Source: JANXXV01 sp040002435 (GTDB lineage Bacteria > Acidobacteriota > Terriglobia > Bryobacterales > Bryobacteraceae). Taken from it: DNA of 19,555 nt. Under the pieces are notes generated by a model that was not told where the DNA came from, did no database searches, and worked only from the letters and a program-made list of their open reading frames with translations. The stretch covers positions 1 to 19,555 of the forward strand of contig JBDUEM010000130.1 in NCBI GenBank assembly GCA_040002435.1, given 5' to 3'. Positions 16,735 to 19,555 of this stretch are shown in pieces. The translations under genes and the position numbers were made by a program. Each line of letters starts with the position of its first letter. Positions within the stretch are counted from its first letter, which is position 1.

Positions 16735-17180
16735 AGGTTCACCTCATCGATACAAATGTTCTTCTACGCGACATTCAACAACAGGACTTGAATCTTCGCT
16801 CTCTTGCCCGAGAAGCTATCAAGAAGCTTTTCCGGCAAGGAGATACCCTCTGCATTTGCCCGCAGAATCTCATCGAACTCTGGAACGTCTCCACCCGGCC
16901 CACGAACGTCAACGGTCTCGGGCTTGGAATTCCGGAGACGCAAAGAAACGTCAGCCGCTGCGAAGCATTCTTTAGATTACTCCCGGAAACTCCTGAACTC
17001 TTTCAGGAATGGAAGCAGCTAGTCTCGGTGCACCAGGTCTCTGGCCTCAAAGTCCACGACGCGCGTCTAGTCGCCGCGATGAATGTTCATCAGCTTTCCA
17101 GCCTGATCACCTTCGATATGGAGGACTTCAAGCGCTACCCGGGAATCACGATTCTTCACCCACAAGATGTCGTGCGATAG
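16731..17180 (+). CDS. PIN-domain ribonuclease toxin (VapC-like)
   Basis: This 149-residue protein has the full set of PIN-domain acidic residues: Asp7 in HLIDTNVLL, Glu49 in NLIELWNV, Asp110 in VHDARLVAAM and Asp129 in ITFDMEDF. PIN toxins of VapBC systems are Mg-dependent endoribonucleases that cut tRNA or rRNA and are held inactive by their partner. The start ATG overlaps the last codon and stop of the upstream antitoxin by 4 bp, so the two were built as a coupled operon. The toxin frame shows no damage although the antitoxin frame is broken, which is unusual. At about 150 aa it is slightly longer than typical VapC (about 130). The family call is firm. RNA target and current toxicity are unknown. 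Confidence 0.88.
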   Translation: MKVHLIDTNVLLRDIQQQDLNLRSLAREAIKKLFRQGDTLCICPQNLIELWNVSTRPTNVNGLGLGIPETQRNVSRCEAFFRLLPETPELFQEWKQLVSVHQVSGLKVHDARLVAAMNVHQLSSLITFDMEDFKRYPGITILHPQDVVR

Positions 17181-17365
17181 CCATTCCACATGATCAAGGT
17201 GCCCACCCTGAGCCGCCTTGCAAAACGCGTTCACAAGTTCTTCGATAAATCTTTTACCAGCAAGCAACAGAAACGAAAGCCAAACTAGAATCACCCCAAA
17301 CCCAGGCAATCACCACCACCGCTAAGCTAATCCCAGAAAAAGGCGCGCCGCAGACCACAGTCGAA

Positions 17366-17382
17366 ATTGGCTTCGTTTCGCA
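17366..17382 (+). repeat. Solitary copy of the 17-mer attggcttcgtttcgca
   Basis: It is identical over 17 bases to the right arms of the hairpins at 17487-17503, 18887-18903 and 19001-19017, but has no complementary left arm nearby. Confidence 0.7.
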
Positions 17383-17458
17383 GAATGCCGCCCCGATCTT
17401 TGACAACCGAATACAACCGCACCGCCCGACAGGATCACCAACACGCGCTATTTCGCAC

Positions 17459-17503
17459 AAACGAAGCCAATCTCTTTCCCATCCCAATTGGCTTCGTTTC
17501 GCA
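17459..17503. repeat. Hairpin repeat unit 1
   Basis: AAACGAAGCCAAT (17459-17471) pairs perfectly over 13 bp with ATTGGCTTCGTTT (17487-17499), loop 15 nt, with the 17-mer as the right arm. No T-run follows, so it is not a classic terminator. It looks like a dispersed palindromic repeat. Confidence 0.7.
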
Positions 17504-17529
17504 GATATCCCGCATCGCATAATCGCTCC

Positions 17530-17583
17530 GTGCAACTCACATCGCTCGATTGGCTCGCGGTCTTCTTTCGCGCCCGTCTCTAA
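17530..17583 (+). pseudogene. Truncated duplicate of the symporter gene start
   Basis: GTG 17530 encodes MQLTSLDW exactly as the symporter at 19044, then LAV, and then diverges and stops at TAA 17581-17583 after 17 codons. A CATAAT box at 17518-17523 stands where the intact gene has TATAAT. It is a decapitated relic of the 19044 gene left on the far side of the toxin-antitoxin island. Confidence 0.7.
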
Positions 17584-17603
17584 AAAGCCTTCTTCGTCGC
17601 CCT

Positions 17604-17635
17604 TTGCTTCTTCCGACGCGTAAGTACATAATGTA
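17604..17635 (+). promoter_or_regulatory. Candidate brnTA promoter and operator
   Basis: TTGCTT (17604-17609) and CATAAT (17627-17632) are 17 nt apart, a proper -35/-10 spacing. The -10 overlaps a small palindrome TACAT-A-ATGTA (17625-17635). BrnA-type antitoxins repress their own operon, so this palindrome is a reasonable operator; that is inference. The ATG at 17646 follows after 13 nt, with no Shine-Dalgarno. Confidence 0.4.
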
Positions 17636-17645
17636 AATACGGGCG

Positions 17646-17921
17646 ATGACCTTCTCTTGGGATGGCCGAAAGAGCCGGGGAAATGTCGCGCGCCACGGCA
17701 TCGCTTTCGAGGATGCCATCCGAATCTTCGAAGGCCCCACCTTAGAGAAGGTGGATGACCGATTCGACTACGGCGAAATTAGAGTCTATGCGATCGGCGT
17801 CGTCAAGGGTTTTGAGATTACGTTGATATACACGGATGCAGCGGAAACGGAGCGCCGGATCATTTCGGCATGGAGGTCAGAACGCCATGAAAGAACAGCC
17901 TACTGGCAAAGCCTCGGCTAA
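17646..17921 (+). CDS. brnT: BrnT family ribonuclease toxin (DUF497)
   Basis: The 91-residue protein fits the BrnT toxin family, small RelE-like-fold ribonucleases that slow translation. It shows FSWDGRKSRGNVARHGIAFEDA (from residue 3), corresponding to the family pattern F.WD..K...N..KHGV.FE.A. A DDRFDYGEIRVYAIGVV strand pair follows, and the C-terminal block is RRIISAWRSERHERTAYW, where the family has IISAR.A...ER..Y. Length is normal and no lesion is seen. It is followed by brnA, which overlaps it by 35 bp, the standard toxin-first order of brnTA. A promoter with a palindrome lies just upstream. The pair sits between two copies of a direct repeat, suggesting the module arrived as an insertion. 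Confidence 0.9.
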   Translation: MTFSWDGRKSRGNVARHGIAFEDAIRIFEGPTLEKVDDRFDYGEIRVYAIGVVKGFEITLIYTDAAETERRIISAWRSERHERTAYWQSLG

Positions 17922-18177
17922 GGTTGGCGCCACGGATTGGAAACGTCTGAGCGCCTTGAGCGATAGAGGCATCAGGAGCGCTGTCAAAGCGGATACGGAG
18001 GCCCGTCCAACAGACGTAAACTTTTGGAAGCAGGCAAAGGTCGTTATGCCGCGGGCGAAGCAGGCAGTTACAATCCGGCTGGACGCGGACCTGCTCGAGT
18101 GGCTGCGGCGGCAGAAAGGCTATCAGACTCGGATCAATGCGGTCCTACGGTCCTACATGGACGCACAGAAGCCATAA
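17887..18177 (+). CDS. brnA: BrnA family antitoxin
   Basis: This 96-residue antitoxin is the cognate partner of BrnT. The N-terminal half (MKEQPTGKASAKVGATDWKR, TDVNFWKQAKVVMP) is the flexible toxin-binding/neutralising region. The C-terminal half KQAVTIRLDADLLEWLRR plus KGYQTRINAVLRSYMDA is a ribbon-helix-helix-like dimerisation and DNA-binding module characteristic of the DUF4415/BrnA group. The ATG at 17887 lies within the end of brnT (35-bp overlap), favouring translational coupling. An in-frame upstream ATG at 17836 would add 17 residues entirely inside brnT and does not match the family. It should repress its own promoter near 17604-17635. The reading frame is intact, so unlike the neighbouring VapBC pair this one looks functional. 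Confidence 0.88.
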   Translation: MKEQPTGKASAKVGATDWKRLSALSDRGIRSAVKADTEARPTDVNFWKQAKVVMPRAKQAVTIRLDADLLEWLRRQKGYQTRINAVLRSYMDAQKP

Positions 18178-18246
18178 GTATCAGACCTCCGATGGGTTTG
18201 TGAACCCTCTTCGCGGCTCGCTCATCCAGGCCCGTGCGAATTCGCC

Positions 18247-18541
18247 TCAGACCAACTCCAGCGGAGTTGCCGCCCTACCGCAACCGCCACGCGCTGCATC
18301 GTATGCAGAGTCACGCTATTATTCTTCGGATCGAGCGGGCGGTCAAGCGCCCGGCGACAGCGCCCGGCGGCTGGTCTGCATCCGTTCGGCCATGGTCGTT
18401 TTAGTAAGGTGATCATTTTTCCATGGCCGTCCTAATCTGATCAGCCCAAATGTTCTTCAGTTCGTGTTCTTCGCATTCTTCCAAAATGCCCTACTCCGCC
18501 AGGAAGCCGCACCGTTGCCGGTCTCGGCCAGCGTCTTGCAT
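18247..18541 (-). pseudogene. Degraded HTH (XRE-type) antitoxin remnant
   Basis: On the minus strand, fragments of one small HTH antitoxin appear in order but in shifting frames. GFLAE, a TAG stop (18493-18491), then GILEECEEHELKNIWADQI and RTAMEK lie in one frame. After the A-run opposite 18416-18420, NDHLTKTTMAERMQTSRRAL is in another. Then come LDPKNNSVTLHTMQR and VAVAVGRQLR, and the expected tail LELV with stop (TGA 18249-18247) needs one added base at 18260/18261. The breaks are a nonsense codon where Glu is expected, a lost A, a 13-bp tandem duplication (18346-18358 / 18359-18371, 12 of 13 identical) and a lost base. The restored protein would match antitoxins that end (D)RLLDPxNxSVTL...VG..LR.EL. 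It is clearly a pseudogene. The exact family (HigA-like) is from memory of such sequences. Confidence 0.7.
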
Positions 18542-18602
18542 TGAGGAGATCGAGCGAATCGGTGCGCAGGTCGAAGCGCTCTTGCCGGCTGTGAAAGATT
18601 AA
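18542..18602 (+). pseudogene. Possible 3' remnant of a type I restriction specificity gene
   Basis: In one plus-strand frame the stretch reads EEIERIGAQVEALLPAVKD and stops at TAA 18600-18602. EALLPAVxD is reminiscent of the coiled-coil C-terminus of HsdS proteins, which usually continue AFxGEL. The match is short, upstream frames are broken, and it may be chance. Confidence 0.2.
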
Positions 18603-18778
18603 GCCGCCCATAACGGCCTTCACAAGTTTGTTGAAAAATCTTTTACCCGCAAACGATAGAAACTAGGGAAAAAACTATAAATCACTTCAACCCCCGCAAT
18701 CGCCGTGGCAGCTAAACTGATGGCAGAAATAGGCACGCACGATGACGCGTTGAGAAATTGACAAGGGGGAGCACCTCA

Positions 18779-18947
18779 CAAGAGGCTCTGCCACCATGAT
18801 CTTAGTTAGGCAACCGGATATGACCCGAGGCTCACACAACTCCCGCAGCTTTTTACACAAACAGAGCCAATCCTCGGTCGTCAAGGATTGGCTTCGTTTC
18901 GCAAAATCCAATTCGCGAAACCGGCATCTTCGCAAGAGGCTCTGCCA
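18779..18947. repeat. Repeated 15-mer caagaggctctgcca, period 154
   Basis: The 15-mer occurs at 18779-18793 and 18933-18947, each followed shortly by GATCTTA and then by a hairpin unit. Copy B therefore contains an imperfect tandem duplication of a larger unit. That unit is absent once from copy A, which explains part of the length difference. Confidence 0.6.
18859..18903. repeat. Hairpin repeat unit 2
   Basis: The arm at 18859-18874 (AAACAGAGCCAATCCT) pairs with 18884-18899 at 14 of 16 positions, loop 9 nt. The right arm is another exact copy of the 17-mer (18887-18903). Confidence 0.65.
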
Positions 18948-18982
18948 ACAGATCTTACACAACCAAATACCCGTTTTTGCAC

Positions 18983-19017
18983 AAACAAAGCCAACCGGGG
19001 ATTGGCTTCGTTTCGCA
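18983..19017. repeat. Hairpin repeat unit 3, just upstream of the symporter promoter
   Basis: AAACAAAGCCAA (18983-18994) pairs with TTGGCTTCGTTT (19002-19013) with one mismatch, loop 7 nt. The right arm is the fourth exact 17-mer (19001-19017). It ends about 15 nt before the TATAAT at 19032, so it covers the place where a -35 element would be. Confidence 0.65.
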
Positions 19018-19031
19018 AAACCCCCGCATCG

Positions 19032-19037
19032 TATAAT
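19032..19037 (+). promoter_or_regulatory. -10 box (TATAAT) of the symporter gene
   Basis: A perfect TATAAT lies 6 nt before the GTG start at 19044, placing the transcript start at about the first codon: a likely leaderless mRNA. No good -35 is seen at 16-18 nt; the region is occupied by hairpin unit 3. The duplicate at 17518 reads CATAAT. Confidence 0.55.
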
Positions 19038-19043
19038 CGCTCC

Positions 19044-19555
19044 GTGCAACTCACATCGCTCGATTGGTTCGTGGTCGCGCTTTACTTCGCCTTCAACATC
19101 GGCATCGGTTTCTATTACAAAGCGCGCGCCGGATCCAGCGTCAGCGAGTTCTTCCTCTCCGGCCGCGACGTTCCCTGGTGGCTCGCCGGCACCTCCATGG
19201 TGGCTACGACCTTCGCCGCCGATACGCCCCTCGCCGTCACCGGGATGGTCGCCAAGGGCGGCATCGCCGGCAACTGGCTCTGGTGGAACTTCGTCGCCAG
19301 CGGCATGCTCACCGTCTTCTTCTACGCCCGCCTCTGGCGCCGCTCCGGCGTCATGACCGACATCGAATTCTCCGAAATCCGCTACTCCGGCCCGCCCGCG
19401 GCCTTTCTACGCGGCTTCCGCGCGCTCTACCTCGGCATCCCCATCAACTGCATTGTGCTCGGATGGGTCAACCTCGCCATGGTCAAAATCCTGATGCTCG
19501 TCCTCGGCGTCACCAAGGTGCAGGCGCTCTTCATCGTCATGGGCCTCATCGCCTT
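19044..19555 (+). CDS. Sodium:solute symporter (SSS family), 3' end outside window
   Basis: The visible 170 codons encode an inner-membrane transporter that uses the sodium gradient to import a solute. MQLTSLDWFVVALYFAFNIGIG gives the first helix. Then follow KARAGSSVSEFFLSGRDVPWWLAG, the SSS hallmark (S..FFL.GR..PWW..G.S) just before the second helix, and TTFAADTPLAVTG. Later helices include WLWWNFVASGMLTVFFYA and LYLGIPINCIVLGWVNLAMV. SRPGs of this family usually have 500-600 residues, so about two thirds is missing. The GTG start is supported by the first helix, by the duplicated copy at 17530 that begins at the same codon, and by the TATAAT 6 nt upstream. There is no Shine-Dalgarno. The substrate (sugar, amino or organic acid) cannot be told from this part. 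Confidence 0.88.
   Translation, partial: MQLTSLDWFVVALYFAFNIGIGFYYKARAGSSVSEFFLSGRDVPWWLAGTSMVATTFAADTPLAVTGMVAKGGIAGNWLWWNFVASGMLTVFFYARLWRRSGVMTDIEFSEIRYSGPPAAFLRGFRALYLGIPINCIVLGWVNLAMVKILMLVLGVTKVQALFIVMGLIA

Larger units (their letters stand above)
17211..17562. repeat. Direct repeat copy A: duplicated upstream region and 5' end of the symporter gene
   Basis: This stretch is a diverged copy of 18601-19076. The left part (TTCACAAGTTC... from 17230) matches 18619 onward at about 29 of 34 bases. The right end (17509-17562) matches 19023-19076 at 51 of 54 and includes the -10 box and the first 11 codons of the symporter. The middle is more diverged and copy B has about 125 extra bases. The two copies bracket BrnTA and an HTH pseudogene. 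The gap between the PIN toxin and brnT otherwise holds no gene. Confidence 0.75.
18601..19076. repeat. Direct repeat copy B: upstream region and 5' end of the symporter gene
   Basis: This is the counterpart of 17211-17562; it keeps the intact symporter start. Copy B holds two hairpin units and an internal imperfect tandem duplication. No gene is seen between 18603 and 19043; the minus-strand frame across it is built from the repeat and looks non-coding. Confidence 0.75.

Noticed and set aside
18253..18269. 7-bp stem with 3-nt loop (CAACTCC AGC GGAGTTG)
   Set aside because: It overlaps the C-terminal codons of the antitoxin remnant and has no T-run; it may have favoured the base loss there but is not a supported terminator.
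18387..18429. Perfect 9-bp inverted repeat CGGCCATGG / CCATGGCCG with a 25-nt spacer
   Set aside because: Both arms fall in the coding part of the HTH antitoxin remnant (codons for RTAMEK and TTMAER), so coincidence of codons explains it better than an operator.
17181..19043. CRISPR array or insertion sequence, suggested by the repeated 17-mers
   Set aside because: Copies are few and unevenly spaced (about 120, 1400 and 114 nt), each is a hairpin arm, and there is no spacer regularity, cas gene or transposase.
18687..19049. 120-codon minus-strand frame across the symporter upstream region, similar to one at 17254-17535
   Set aside because: Both begin with a similar run (MHGAI.RCG then AKRSQ) only because they read through the two copies of the DNA repeat and its 17-mers. 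They have no domain and diverge freely, so they are repeat-derived, not a gene family.

Overview
The window looks like a chromosomal segment from an acidobacterium, most likely the Bryobacterales/Solibacter group. This is inferred from family content, not from a marker gene. The pointers are an Oar-like TonB-dependent receptor with a carboxypeptidase-regulatory-like N-terminus, two secreted proteins ending in the Solibacter-type C-terminal domain (TIGR03437), an ADOP-type duplicated ABC permease without an ATPase, and a membrane-anchored winged-helix regulator of a type common in this phylum. I saw no rRNA, tRNA, CRISPR array or intact insertion sequence.

Left part (1-11013). A diadenylate cyclase-domain protein (c-di-AMP signalling) runs toward a 1231-residue TonB-dependent receptor on the minus strand. 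The receptor is divergent from a ToxR-like regulator with a cytoplasmic DNA-binding domain, one membrane helix and an extracytoplasmic domain. The regulator is followed by an exported acetamidase/formamidase-family protein. Two secreted TIGR03437-domain proteins and a PIG-L/LmbE-type deacetylase follow. Genes are packed so tightly that one convergent pair overlaps by 7 bp and another abuts with no gap.

Middle part (11046-16354). Three co-directional plus-strand genes form a small candidate envelope/glycolipid group: a membrane-bound family 2 glycosyltransferase, an NmrA-like NAD(P)-binding protein and a TIGR04283-type glycosyltransferase. They are convergent with the ADOP permease.

Right part (16355-19555). 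This is a defence/plasticity patch. It holds a VapBC-like pair whose antitoxin carries a one-base frameshift, an intact BrnT/BrnA pair, and a minus-strand remnant of an HTH antitoxin with four separate lesions. All of this lies just before a sodium:solute symporter gene cut off by the window end. The promoter and first codons of that symporter, with about 350-475 bp of upstream DNA, exist twice (17211-17562 and 18601-19076) as diverged direct repeats that bracket the BrnTA island. The repeats carry four identical copies of a 17-mer, three of them arms of hairpins.

Several starts lack a Shine-Dalgarno sequence and instead have a TATAAT-like box 6-8 nt upstream, suggesting leaderless transcripts. 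The best candidates for something new are the bracketed toxin-antitoxin island with its dispersed hairpin repeat, the frameshifted antitoxin next to an intact toxin, and the variant catalytic motifs of the diadenylate cyclase and the PIG-L enzyme. No completely novel multi-gene system is evident.
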